The notes beneath the pieces are model-generated. The model was not told where the DNA came from, did no database searches, and saw only the letters and a program-made list of their open reading frames with translations. Positions 42,070-50,208 of a DNA stretch of 64,000 nt are shown in pieces; the first letter of the stretch is position 1; the number at the start of each line of letters is the position of its first letter. This DNA comes from Alphaproteobacteria bacterium (GTDB taxonomy: Bacteria > Myxococcota_A > UBA796 > CAJQPC01): contig JACKEV010000021.1 in assembly GCA_020632795.1 (NCBI GenBank), forward strand, positions 124,001 to 188,000, written 5' to 3'. Position numbers and translations under genes: made by a program.

Positions 42070-43437
42070 TCAGTTCTCGGCCAGTTGGTAGTCGGACTGG
42101 GCCACCGACATCCGGTAGTACTGGTCCAGGCCCTCGGCGGTGCTCTCGACGCTGGTGACCAGCACGTAGTAGGTGCCCGCGTCCAGCGGCCCGAGGTTGT
42201 AGAGGTCCGGGAAGTCGTCGCTGCCGTCGTCGGCGCTGGCGACCACGTTCAGCGCGCTGTCGTAGACGGTCACGTAGCCGTCGAGGTAGGAGCCCAGGTC
42301 GTCGGACGAGCCACGGATCGTCAGGTAGTACCCGTCATCGACCTCGATCTCATACCAGTCCTCGTCCCCGAAGGGGTCGATGGTGCCCCAGGTCAGGCCG
42401 ACGCCGTAGGTGCCCCACTCGTTGGTCTCCCACTCCACGCTCATGACGTCGGCGTACTCGGGCAGGCCGTTGTCCTCGTTCTCGGAGGGCCAGCTGTAGC
42501 CGCGCTCGTCCACCGAGATGTAGACGAAGGTCCAGTAGTCGTCGCCGCCGCCGCCCTGGGCGTCGGAGACCTCCAGCACGGCCTCGCCGCCGTTGACCTC
42601 GAAGTAGGCGCCCGAGCCCTCGGGGCCCAGGCCCTCCTTGTGCATGAGGTGCACGCCGTCGGCGTCGTAGAGGTCCACGGTGGCCACCGCGTCGGTGCCG
42701 CTGGTGAACTGGCTGCCGCGCACGTAGATCGGGCACTCCTCCCAGGGGAGGTTGAGCTGGATGTAGTCGGCGTCTCCGGTCTCCTCCAGGGCGACGCCCA
42801 CCGCCCAGATGGTGCCGGCGCGGTCCACGTCCAGGTCGTAGGAGGCGTCGTCGATGGCGTCGGTCTCCCGGGTGTGGCCGCCGGTCTCCCGCAGCAGCAG
42901 CTCGTAGGCGTGGGTGGTCTCGCCGACGCCGGCGAGGTCCTCCACCACGATGGTCCAGGTGCCGGCGTCGGGCAGGTACGCGTAGAGCACGGTGTCGTAG
43001 GTGCTGACCGGGCCGACCGCGTGGTCGTCCTCCTGCATGTGGAGCTTGCCGGTGGGGCTGTAGAGGGAGACGACGGTGTCCATCCCCTCGCGCTCCTCGG
43101 GGACGTGCTGGGTGGAGATGCGGATGAACTCGCCGCCCTCGGCCTGGAAGCTGTAGTAGTCCTGGTCGCCGTCCTGCTGGAGCACGCCCCGGATCTCCTG
43201 GTCCCAGAGGATGGCCTCGGCCTCGTCGAGGCTGTTGTTGCGGTCGCCGGTGATGCAGCCGTCGGGCTCGCAGATCTCCCACTCCGCGCACGCGTCGTCG
43301 TCCGCGCAGGTCTCGATCGGGGGGTCTCCGGAGTCGTCGGTGGTCTCGTCCTTGTCGCCGTTGCACGCCCCCGTCGCCAGGGCGATGGGGACGAGGAGCG
43401 CAGTCCATGGGCTCAGAGGGCGGGGTCGAGGGGTCAT
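42070..43437 (-). CDS. lipoprotein with pre-peptidase-C-terminal (PPC)-like domains
   Basis: 455 residues from ATG at 43437 (a GTG three codons earlier at 43446 is possible). Lipobox TGAC, an Asp/Glu linker with four cysteines (CADDDACAEWEICEPDGCIT), then several PPC-type beta-sandwich segments marked by DQDYYSFQAEGGEFIRISTQ, YLPDAGTWTIVVEDLAGVG, DEDWYEIEVDDGYYLTIRGS and YNLGPLDAGTYYVLVTSVES. PPC domains usually decorate secreted hydrolases, but no catalytic domain is present. Likely a surface lipoprotein. Confidence 0.82.
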   Translation of the reverse strand: MTPRPRPLSPWTALLVPIALATGACNGDKDETTDDSGDPPIETCADDDACAEWEICEPDGCITGDRNNSLDEAEAILWDQEIRGVLQQDGDQDYYSFQAEGGEFIRISTQHVPEEREGMDTVVSLYSPTGKLHMQEDDHAVGPVSTYDTVLYAYLPDAGTWTIVVEDLAGVGETTHAYELLLRETGGHTRETDAIDDASYDLDVDRAGTIWAVGVALEETGDADYIQLNLPWEECPIYVRGSQFTSGTDAVATVDLYDADGVHLMHKEGLGPEGSGAYFEVNGGEAVLEVSDAQGGGGDDYWTFVYISVDERGYSWPSENEDNGLPEYADVMSVEWETNEWGTYGVGLTWGTIDPFGDEDWYEIEVDDGYYLTIRGSSDDLGSYLDGYVTVYDSALNVVASADDGSDDFPDLYNLGPLDAGTYYVLVTSVESTAEGLDQYYRMSVAQSDYQLAEN

Positions 43438-43477
43438 CGCGTCCACTCCGTGCTAAAAGGGTGGCCCTCAATGTAGC

Positions 43478-43505
43478 TTGCCAAATCCGCCGAGGTGTCT
43501 ACATC
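43478..43505 (+). promoter_or_regulatory. candidate sigma-70-like promoter for trpS
   Basis: TTGCCA at 43478-43483 (five of six to the -35 consensus) and TACATC at 43500-43505 (three of six to -10) with 16-bp spacing, 57 bp upstream of the trpS start. Weak; not confirmed by any second example. Confidence 0.25.
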
Positions 43506-43561
43506 GACATGTCCGGGCGGCCGCCGCAACCCGCATCCCTCGACCGCACCGAGGTGTCCTC

Positions 43562-44542
43562 ATGGCGAGGCTCCGCTCGCTCACCGGAATCCAGCCCTCC
43601 GGGGTCCCGCACATCGGGAACCTCAAGGGCATGATCGAGCCCGCGCTCCAGCTCCAGCAGACCCACGAGCCGTTCTACTTCATCGCCTCCTACCACGCGC
43701 TGACCACGCTCAAGGATCCCGAGCTGATGCGGCAGAACCAGCTCGAGGCGGCGCTGACCTTCCTGGCGTTCGGCCTCGACCCTGCGCACACCGCGCTGTT
43801 CCGCCAGCAGGACGTGCCCGAGGTCACCGAGCTGGCCTGGGTCCTCGGCTGCCACGTCAACACGGGGCCGCTGGAGCGGGCCCACGCCTACAAGGCCGCC
43901 CGCGACGCCGGCAAGGAGATCAACCTCGGCACGTTCTCCTACCCGGTGCTCATGGCCGCCGACATCCTCATCTACGACAGCACCCACGTCCCCGTGGGGC
44001 AGGACCAGAAGCAGCACGTCGAGATGGCCCGCGACATGGCCCAGGCCTTCAACCACCACTACGGCGAGGTCTTCGTGCTGCCCGAGCCGCTGATCCGCCC
44101 CGAGGTGGCGGTGGTCCCGGGGATCGACGGCCGCAAGATGTCGAAGTCCTACGGCAACACCATCACCTTGTTCGACGCGCCGAAGAAGCTGCGCAAGCGG
44201 ATCATGAAGATCGTCACCGACAGCCGAGGCGTCGATGACCCCAAGGATCCCGATGAGTCCGTCATCTTCGACCTCTACAAGCTGTTCGCCACCCCCGCGC
44301 AGCAGGCCGCGCTCGCCGAGCGCTACCGGGCCGGCGGCATGGGCTACGGTGAGGCCAAGCAGGAGCTGTTCGAGGTGCTGGACGCCTTCCTCGCCGAGCC
44401 CCGCGCGCGGTATCATGAGCTGCTCGCGCACCCTGAGCAGGTCGAAGCGATCCTCAGGGATGGTGCTGACCGCGCGCGCACGGTCGCCCGCGCCACGATG
44501 GAGCGGGTGCGTGACGCGGCTGGCATCCCCCGCACGCGCTGA
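43562..44542 (+). CDS. trpS: tryptophanyl-tRNA synthetase
   Basis: 326 residues from ATG at 43562 (GAGGTG upstream). Class I synthetase signatures: TGIQPSGVPHIGNLKGM with the HIGN motif, the Trp-pocket part FYFIASYHALTTL, VPVGQDQKQHVEMARDM and the KMSKS loop in DGRKMSKSYGNTI. Length fits bacterial TrpRS. It charges tRNA-Trp in the cytoplasm. It appears monocistronic, 160 bp upstream of a sigma factor gene. Confidence 0.96.
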   Translation: MARLRSLTGIQPSGVPHIGNLKGMIEPALQLQQTHEPFYFIASYHALTTLKDPELMRQNQLEAALTFLAFGLDPAHTALFRQQDVPEVTELAWVLGCHVNTGPLERAHAYKAARDAGKEINLGTFSYPVLMAADILIYDSTHVPVGQDQKQHVEMARDMAQAFNHHYGEVFVLPEPLIRPEVAVVPGIDGRKMSKSYGNTITLFDAPKKLRKRIMKIVTDSRGVDDPKDPDESVIFDLYKLFATPAQQAALAERYRAGGMGYGEAKQELFEVLDAFLAEPRARYHELLAHPEQVEAILRDGADRARTVARATMERVRDAAGIPRTR

Positions 44543-44702
44543 GCCGGGCTCGATAATGGCTTTTAAGAGGGTTGTCATTTCCTTTGCCGGAATTTTGCAT
44601 TAAAACGCGGCGTCAGCTTGTAGAACCCCCTCCCGTTTGATGTACAGCGGGTCCGCAGGCGGGTCATGGCGCCCGGAAGATCAAAGGTATTGAGGAGAAT
44701 CC

Positions 44703-45755
44703 ATGGGACTTTCCCGCACGAAATTCGGGTCGTCGGGTCCTTTCGAGCGTTCGAGCCGCAGCGAGAGGCTGACGGCCGACGAAGAGAAGGACATGGCCCG
44801 AAGGATCCGCCGTGCGGAGGCGATCGCCCGAGAGTCCATCGAGGTCATCGACTTCGCCTCGGAGATCCTGAACCGGCGGCCCGACCGTGCCGAACGGACC
44901 CGGGCGGGCGCGGTCAGCCGCCTGGAGGAGGCCGTCCTGGCGGTGGCCAAGGCGTCCCGCGGGGAGCCCGATCTCCGGGAGTCCGCCCGGCGCGCCGGCG
45001 CAGCCTGGCAGGAGGCTGAGAACCTCCGCTGGCGCCTCGCCATGTCCGGACGTCGCATCGCCCACGGTGAGGCCCGCAAGCTGGCCGGCCCGTTCATGGA
45101 CGAGGAGGACCTGGTCCAGGAGGGCTACATCGGCCTGCTGCGCGCGGCCAAGCGCTTCGACCCCGACCGGGGCATCCGCTTCTCCACCTACGCCCGGTGG
45201 TGGGTGCGGGCCCAGATGACCCGCGCCATCGACCACACCGGCCGCCCGGTGCGCCTGCCCGGCTGCGCGGTCGAGCAGACCCGCAACCTCCGCAAGGCCA
45301 TGAAGCGCTTCGAGGCCAGCGGCATCGAGTACAACATCCAGGACCTCGCCGAGGAGGTCGGGATCGACAAGGAGCGCGCCGAGCTGCTGCTCTCCCAGGG
45401 CAACACCATCTCCCTGGAGCAGCCGGTCGACGACGGCCCCCGCCCCCGCCCGCTGGAGCGGTTCCTCTCCGACGACGACGCCCCCCAGCCCGACGGCGAG
45501 GCCATCCAGACCCAGGAGCTCTCCCGGATGCACAAGGCGTTCGCGGCGGTGCTCTCCGACCGCCAGCGCTTCGTGCTCACGCGGCGCTACGGGCTCGACG
45601 ACGGCGAGTTCCGCACCCTGTCCGAGGTCGGCAAGGAGATGGGCCTCTCCCGCGAGCGCGTCCGCCAGATCGAGCGCGAGGCGCTCATCCGGCTGCGCGA
45701 CCACAGCGGGATCCGGGACGGGGCGTGGATGATGCGCGCGTCGTTGAGGATGTGA
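44703..45755 (+). CDS. sigma-70 family RNA polymerase sigma factor
   Basis: 350 residues from ATG at 44703 with GAGGAG upstream. Region 2 is clear (EEDLVQEGYIGLLRAAKRFD, IRFSTYARWWVRAQMTRAID), region 3 is present (NIQDLAEEVGIDKERAELLL) and region 4.2 has the HTH TLSEVGKEMGLSRERVRQIE. The N-terminal 100 residues are divergent, and the usual NLRLVVSIAKKY stretch is replaced by NLRWRLAMSGRRIAHGEARK. It is therefore an alternative (RpoH/RpoS-like or group 3) sigma rather than the housekeeping one. The 160-bp upstream gap is AT-richer than its surroundings and contains TTGTCA at 44572 and TTGCAT at 44595 but no convincing -10. Confidence 0.9.
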   Translation: MGLSRTKFGSSGPFERSSRSERLTADEEKDMARRIRRAEAIARESIEVIDFASEILNRRPDRAERTRAGAVSRLEEAVLAVAKASRGEPDLRESARRAGAAWQEAENLRWRLAMSGRRIAHGEARKLAGPFMDEEDLVQEGYIGLLRAAKRFDPDRGIRFSTYARWWVRAQMTRAIDHTGRPVRLPGCAVEQTRNLRKAMKRFEASGIEYNIQDLAEEVGIDKERAELLLSQGNTISLEQPVDDGPRPRPLERFLSDDDAPQPDGEAIQTQELSRMHKAFAAVLSDRQRFVLTRRYGLDDGEFRTLSEVGKEMGLSRERVRQIEREALIRLRDHSGIRDGAWMMRASLRM

Positions 45756-45787
45756 CGGCGGCTTCGTTCGCGGGATAAGGACGCGCC

Positions 45788-47143
45788 ATGCTCCTCCTCC
45801 TCCTCGCCTGCGCCACGCCTGAGCCCACCGACACCGCCCCGCAGACCGTCCCGTGGTCCGCGGGCCTGCCCCGCCTCGACGCCGAGGTGCGGGGGCGCCG
45901 CTACGTGCGGGGCATCGCGCACCTGCACTCGAGCTGGAGCCACGACGCCTGCGACGGCGACCCCCTGCCCGACGGGGCGGTGAATGAGCCCTGCCTCGCG
46001 GACCTGCGGGCCGCGCTCTGCACCGCTGGCATGGACTTCGCCTACCTGACCGACCACCCGACGCACGCCGCCGATCAGCCGTTTGAGGATCTCCTCCTCC
46101 CTCGTGGCGATGACATCGATGTGACAGACGACGGGTCCGTGATCGCCAAGTGGCTGGCGTGCGAGGACGGGACCAGGACGCTGTGGATGCCGGGCATCGA
46201 GGACACCCTGATGCCGCTGGGGCTGGAGCGCCACGCCGGCGACGGCGACCCCCGCGCGGTCTACACCTCTCGCGACCCCGCGGCCATCGCGGCGGAGCAG
46301 GAGGCCGGCGCCGTCGTGGTCGTGAACCACCCGGAGGGCGAGGCGCGGGAGACCCTGCTGGCCCTCCAGGAGGCCGGAATCCGAGGGTTGGAGGCCTTCA
46401 ACCTGCACGCCATGGTCGACCCCTCCATCCGCGGCGAGGACCTCGGGCTGGACCCCTGGCAGTGGGCCTCCGACATCGCGCCGTTCACCGACCCGCACGC
46501 CCTGGCCGAGCCCGATCTGCTCTTCCTGGCCTTCTTCCAGGATCAACCTCCGTCTCTGGCCCACTGGGACGCGCTCTCGGCCGTCCGCGAGGGGGGGCCG
46601 GCCCTGGGCCTCGCGGGCACCGACGCGCACCAGAACGTGCTGCCCCTGGAGCTGCGCGACGGCGAGCGGGTGGACAGCTATCGCCGCATGATCCGGTGGT
46701 TCTCCAACTGGCTGGCCGTGGAGGGGGACCCCGCGCCGGCCACCCTGGACGCCGCTCTGGACGCCGGGCGGCTGTTCGTGGTCTTCGAGGCCCTGGGCAC
46801 CCCCGCTGACCTCGACGTGGTCCTGGAGGCCGACGACGGCGCCCTCTACGAGCCCGGCCAGGACGCCCCCGCGGGCACGCTGCGGGTGAGCTGCCCCACC
46901 CTCGACCCCCGCAGCCCGCGCGGCACCGAGGCGCCCGAGCTGACCACCGAGATCCTGCGGGACGGCGAGATCGTCGCGACCGGCTGTGGCGACCATGTGG
47001 TCGACGTCCCCGGGGTGTACCGCGTCGTGCACCGGCTGACCCCCTACCACCTCCGGCCTTTCCTGGGGGATGACCCGGAGCCCTGGCTGCACCCCTACCC
47101 CTGGATCTACAGCAACCCGATCCGGGTCAGGGGCGGTGATTGA
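45788..47143 (+). CDS. PHP-domain lipoprotein
   Basis: 451 residues from ATG at 45788. A minimal signal with lipobox LLAC (Cys at 8). The PHP metal-binding motifs are visible: IAHLHSSWSHDAC near residue 45, YLTDHPTHAAD, VVVNHPEGEA and GLAGTDAHQN. A C-terminal part of about 110 residues looks beta-rich. PHP proteins are phosphoesterases; an exported, lipidated one may act on extracellular or periplasmic phosphoesters. It starts 32 bp after the sigma factor stop and may be expressed with it. Confidence 0.85.
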   Translation: MLLLLLACATPEPTDTAPQTVPWSAGLPRLDAEVRGRRYVRGIAHLHSSWSHDACDGDPLPDGAVNEPCLADLRAALCTAGMDFAYLTDHPTHAADQPFEDLLLPRGDDIDVTDDGSVIAKWLACEDGTRTLWMPGIEDTLMPLGLERHAGDGDPRAVYTSRDPAAIAAEQEAGAVVVVNHPEGEARETLLALQEAGIRGLEAFNLHAMVDPSIRGEDLGLDPWQWASDIAPFTDPHALAEPDLLFLAFFQDQPPSLAHWDALSAVREGGPALGLAGTDAHQNVLPLELRDGERVDSYRRMIRWFSNWLAVEGDPAPATLDAALDAGRLFVVFEALGTPADLDVVLEADDGALYEPGQDAPAGTLRVSCPTLDPRSPRGTEAPELTTEILRDGEIVATGCGDHVVDVPGVYRVVHRLTPYHLRPFLGDDPEPWLHPYPWIYSNPIRVRGGD

Positions 47144-47211
47144 GGCCGATTGACACCCACTACGGGCGGGGGTACCTTGGCGGCTGGACCACGCACCCCG
47201 CGGAGCCCCCA

Positions 47212-48369
47212 ATGGCCCTTGCCCGATCCCTCCCCGCCGTCGCCTTGCTGGTGGCTTCCCTGGGCCTTGAGGCCTGCAGCGGCTGCCGCAACAAGGACGC
47301 CACGGTCACCGACGACTCCACGGCCCCCACCCCGGAGGACCCCCACGACATCGGTCAGTACCTGTCGATGGCGGTCATGTCCGACGGCTCCCCGGCGGTC
47401 TCGTACTACGACCGCACCAAGGGGGCCCTGGCCTTCGCCATCTGGAACGGCGAGGGCTGGGACGAGGAGCGCATCGACGGCTACACCAACGAGAGCGGCC
47501 TCGACGTCGGCGATCGCGGCAAGTACACCTCCCTGGTGGTGGACGGCTCCGGCGCGGCCTGGATCACCTACTACGACGCCACCAACGGCAACCTGTTCTA
47601 CGCCCACCGCGACGCCCCGAACGACTGGACCACCGGCACGGCGGACGTCGGCGGCGGGGCGACCCCCAACGCCGGGCAGTTCAGCTCCCTGGCCCTCGAC
47701 GCCCAGGACAACCCGGTTGTGGCCCACCACGACGTCAACCGCGGTGAGCTGCGGGTGGCCCACTGGCGCGACGGCAGCTTCTCCGGCGAGTCGGTCGACG
47801 AGGGCGCGGACGTCACCCCCGACACCGGCGGCGACACCATCCCGGCCAACGTCGGCAAGTACGCCCACCTCGTCATCCACGACGGCACCGAGTACATCGC
47901 CTACTACGACGCCGCCGCGGGCGACCTCAAGCTCGCCACGGGCACCTCGGGCAACTACACCATCGAGGTGGTGGATGAGGCCGGCGACGTCGGCGCCTGG
48001 CCCTCCATCCTCATCGACGGCACCGACCTGCTGATCGCCTACCAGGACGTCGGCAACCAGGACCTCAAGCTGGCCCGAGGCTCCACCACCGGCGGCGGCT
48101 GGGACTTCGAGGTCATCGACGAGGGCGACTTCATCGGGGCCGACACCGAGCTCTTCCTGAACGGCTCCTACCCGGCCATCCTCTACTTCGACGGCAACGA
48201 GAACAACCTCAAGCTGGCCCAGTCCACCGGCAGCGCCTGGCAGATCGACACCGTCGCCGGCGACGAGGCCGCGCTGGGCTTCCACAACGAGACCGTCTCC
48301 ACCAACGGCAAGCGCTACATCGGCTGCTACGACTACACGAACCGCACCATCTGGTTCACCGAATTGTAG
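47212..48369 (+). CDS. repeat lipoprotein, beta-propeller-like
   Basis: 385 residues from ATG at 47212. Lipobox LEAC with Cys at 20 and an acidic linker. The rest is made of about seven units of 45-50 residues containing PAVSYYDRTKGALAFAIWNG, AWITYYDATNGNLFYAHRD, YIAYYDAAAGDLKLATGTSG, LIAYQDVGNQDLKLARGSTT and ILYFDGNENNLKLAQSTGSA, suggesting a beta-propeller. No catalytic motif. It ends 3 bp before the MBL gene and may be in the same transcript. Confidence 0.75.
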   Translation: MALARSLPAVALLVASLGLEACSGCRNKDATVTDDSTAPTPEDPHDIGQYLSMAVMSDGSPAVSYYDRTKGALAFAIWNGEGWDEERIDGYTNESGLDVGDRGKYTSLVVDGSGAAWITYYDATNGNLFYAHRDAPNDWTTGTADVGGGATPNAGQFSSLALDAQDNPVVAHHDVNRGELRVAHWRDGSFSGESVDEGADVTPDTGGDTIPANVGKYAHLVIHDGTEYIAYYDAAAGDLKLATGTSGNYTIEVVDEAGDVGAWPSILIDGTDLLIAYQDVGNQDLKLARGSTTGGGWDFEVIDEGDFIGADTELFLNGSYPAILYFDGNENNLKLAQSTGSAWQIDTVAGDEAALGFHNETVSTNGKRYIGCYDYTNRTIWFTEL

Positions 48370-48372
48370 TCA

Positions 48373-49245
48373 GTGGCCGGCCTGACGCTGGCGCTGTGGC
48401 TCATCAGCCTGCCCACCTGGGCGGGCACGATGACCGTCGACATGCTCGACGTCGGGCAGGGCGATGCGATCCTGATCACGTCCCCTGAGGGCAAGCGGGT
48501 CCTCATCGACGCAGGGGAGGACAAGGCCCGGGTGGTGGACCAGCTCACCCGGCTCGGGGTCACCGAGCTGGCCCTCGTCGTCGCCACCCACCCCCACGCC
48601 GACCACATCGGCGGCATGGCGGACGTGCTCTCGGCCTTCCCGCCGCGTCTGTACCTGGACAACGGGCTGAGCCACACCACCCAGACCTACACGTCGGTGA
48701 TGGCCACGGTGGAGGAGCGCGGCATCCGCTACCAGACGGCGGTGGTCGGCAACACCGTTCGGCTGGACGATGGCATCGTGCTCACGGTGCTCTGGCCCGG
48801 GGAGCGGCCCCTGAACGGCACGCGGTCGGACCTGAACAGCAACTCGGTGGTGCTGCGGCTCGACCATGGAGACGACTGCTTCCTGTTCACCGGCGACGCC
48901 GAGCAGGACACCGAGCGCGCTCTGCTGCGCCGCGAGCTGGCTTCCTGCGATGTGCTCAAGGTGGCCCACCACGGCTCGGACCACAGCACCACCTCAGCGT
49001 TCCTGAGCGCCGTTCAGCCGCGCATCGCGCTCATCTCCGTAGGGGCGGACAACCGCTACGGCCACCCCGGCGACGAGACCGTACGGCGCCTCCAGCGGGC
49101 TGGCGTGACCATCTACCGCACGGACCACTCCGGGCACGTGCGCCTGGCCTCGGACGGCACGACCATCACCGTGGTGGACGGGCTGCCCTGGTGGTCCCCG
49201 CCTTCGCCGGACAGCACCACGGACGCCTCGGAGAACGACGGGTGA
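48373..49245 (+). CDS. ComEC-type metallo-beta-lactamase-fold hydrolase
   Basis: 290 residues from GTG at 48373, with signal peptide (LTLALWLISLPTWAG). The MBL fold is complete: DVGQGDAILITSP, LIDAGEDKAR, the metal motif THPHADHIGG, FLFTGDAEQDTE, VLKVAHHGSDHSTTSAFL and SVGADNRYGHPG. This is the pattern of the ComEC/Rec2 C-terminal domain, here as a free-standing exported protein. The ComEC domain is thought to act on DNA during uptake. It overlaps the DUF3006 gene by 4 bp, and a ComEA-like gene follows. Confidence 0.92.
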   Translation: MAGLTLALWLISLPTWAGTMTVDMLDVGQGDAILITSPEGKRVLIDAGEDKARVVDQLTRLGVTELALVVATHPHADHIGGMADVLSAFPPRLYLDNGLSHTTQTYTSVMATVEERGIRYQTAVVGNTVRLDDGIVLTVLWPGERPLNGTRSDLNSNSVVLRLDHGDDCFLFTGDAEQDTERALLRRELASCDVLKVAHHGSDHSTTSAFLSAVQPRIALISVGADNRYGHPGDETVRRLQRAGVTIYRTDHSGHVRLASDGTTITVVDGLPWWSPPSPDSTTDASENDG

Positions 49246-49490
49246 GCCACAGCCCCCTGGATTGGATCATCGACCGGATCGAGGCCGGCATGGCGGTGCT
49301 CGAGCGCGACGGCGTCACCGTGGAGCGCCCGGTGTCCGAGCTGCCCGACGGCGCGGGGGAGGGGGATCGCGTCCGCCTGGGTCCCCAGCCGATCCTGGTG
49401 GCGCGGGCCGAGGCGCTGCGGGAGGCCGCAGAGCAGCGCCTGGCGCGCCTCCGGGCGACGCACGGTCACGATGACGACATCGAGCTGTAG
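49242..49490 (+). CDS. DUF3006-like small protein
   Basis: 82 residues from GTG at 49242, overlapping the MBL stop as GTGA. The sequence WIIDRIEAGMAVLERDGVTV, ELPDGAGEGDRVRLGP is the DUF3006 pattern. Proteins of this family are known neighbours of MBL-fold ComEC-like genes, which supports both the call and the short start. It has no signal peptide. Role unknown. Confidence 0.82.
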   Translation: MSHSPLDWIIDRIEAGMAVLERDGVTVERPVSELPDGAGEGDRVRLGPQPILVARAEALREAAEQRLARLRATHGHDDDIEL

Positions 49491-49590
49491 CCGTCACAAA
49501 GATGTTCACTGCGAACCCGCCACGGACAGGGCATTCTATGTGCGCGTCCGGCATGAATCTGTCCGGCGCCCCTCTCGTCACACGCACCCC

Positions 49591-49608
49591 CGCCCCGGAT
49601 CCGGGGCG
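49591..49608. promoter_or_regulatory. 18-bp perfect palindrome before the ComEA-like gene
   Basis: CGCCCCGGATCCGGGGCG is its own complement and lies 15 bp before the ATG, just ahead of the CCGGAGG ribosome-binding site. As DNA it could be an operator; as RNA it would form a hairpin next to the translation start and might limit initiation. Confidence 0.45.
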
Positions 49609-49623
49609 CAGACCGGAGGTTCC

Positions 49624-50181
49624 ATGAGGCTCCTGCTTCGCGGTGTCCTGCTCACCGTGGCCCTGCTGTTGGGCTTCCCCGCGCTCGCCGCGGTCGACGT
49701 CAACCTGGCCGGGTCCTCTGAGCTGGAGTCGCTGCCGGGGATCGGCCCCGCCAAGGCTCAGGCCATCATCGACCACCGCGCCGCCCACGGGCCGTTCACC
49801 TCGATGGCCGACCTGGACGAGGTCAAGGGCATCGGCCCCGCCACCCTGGCCAACCTCGACGGCCTGGTGGTGTTCGGGGCCAGCGCCGCGGCAAACGCTG
49901 AGCCCGCGACGGTCGACCTCTCCGACGACGACAACCGCACCGACAGCCACGCGGTCCGCGAAGCCCCCTCGCGCCCCTCGGCCGGCGGGCAGATCAACAT
50001 CAACACCGCGTCCGCCTCCGAGCTGGAGCAGCTCCCGGGCGTAGGCCCGGCCAAGGCCCAGGCCATCGTCGACGACCGCTCCTCCAACGGCCCCTACGGG
50101 ACCTGCGACGACCTGACCCGCATCAGCGGCGTCGGGCCGGCGACGGTCGCCAACCTCTCGGACAACTGCACGACGAAGTAG
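49624..50181 (+). CDS. ComEA-like protein with two helix-hairpin-helix domains
   Basis: 185 residues from ATG at 49624 (CCGGAGG upstream). Signal peptide ending ALAA near residue 23. Two ComEA-type HhH units are separated by an acidic linker: VDVNLAGSSELESLPGIGPA then AQAIIDHRAAHGPF, and ININTASASELEQLPGVGPA then AQAIVDDRSSNGPY. ComEA binds double-stranded DNA in the periplasm during transformation. Together with the MBL hydrolase and DUF3006 protein upstream it forms a partial competence-like set; no ComEC channel is in the window. Confidence 0.92.
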   Translation: MRLLLRGVLLTVALLLGFPALAAVDVNLAGSSELESLPGIGPAKAQAIIDHRAAHGPFTSMADLDEVKGIGPATLANLDGLVVFGASAAANAEPATVDLSDDDNRTDSHAVREAPSRPSAGGQININTASASELEQLPGVGPAKAQAIVDDRSSNGPYGTCDDLTRISGVGPATVANLSDNCTTK

Positions 50182-50208
50182 GGCCGCGCGTCGACCCGGG
50201 CGGGCCCC

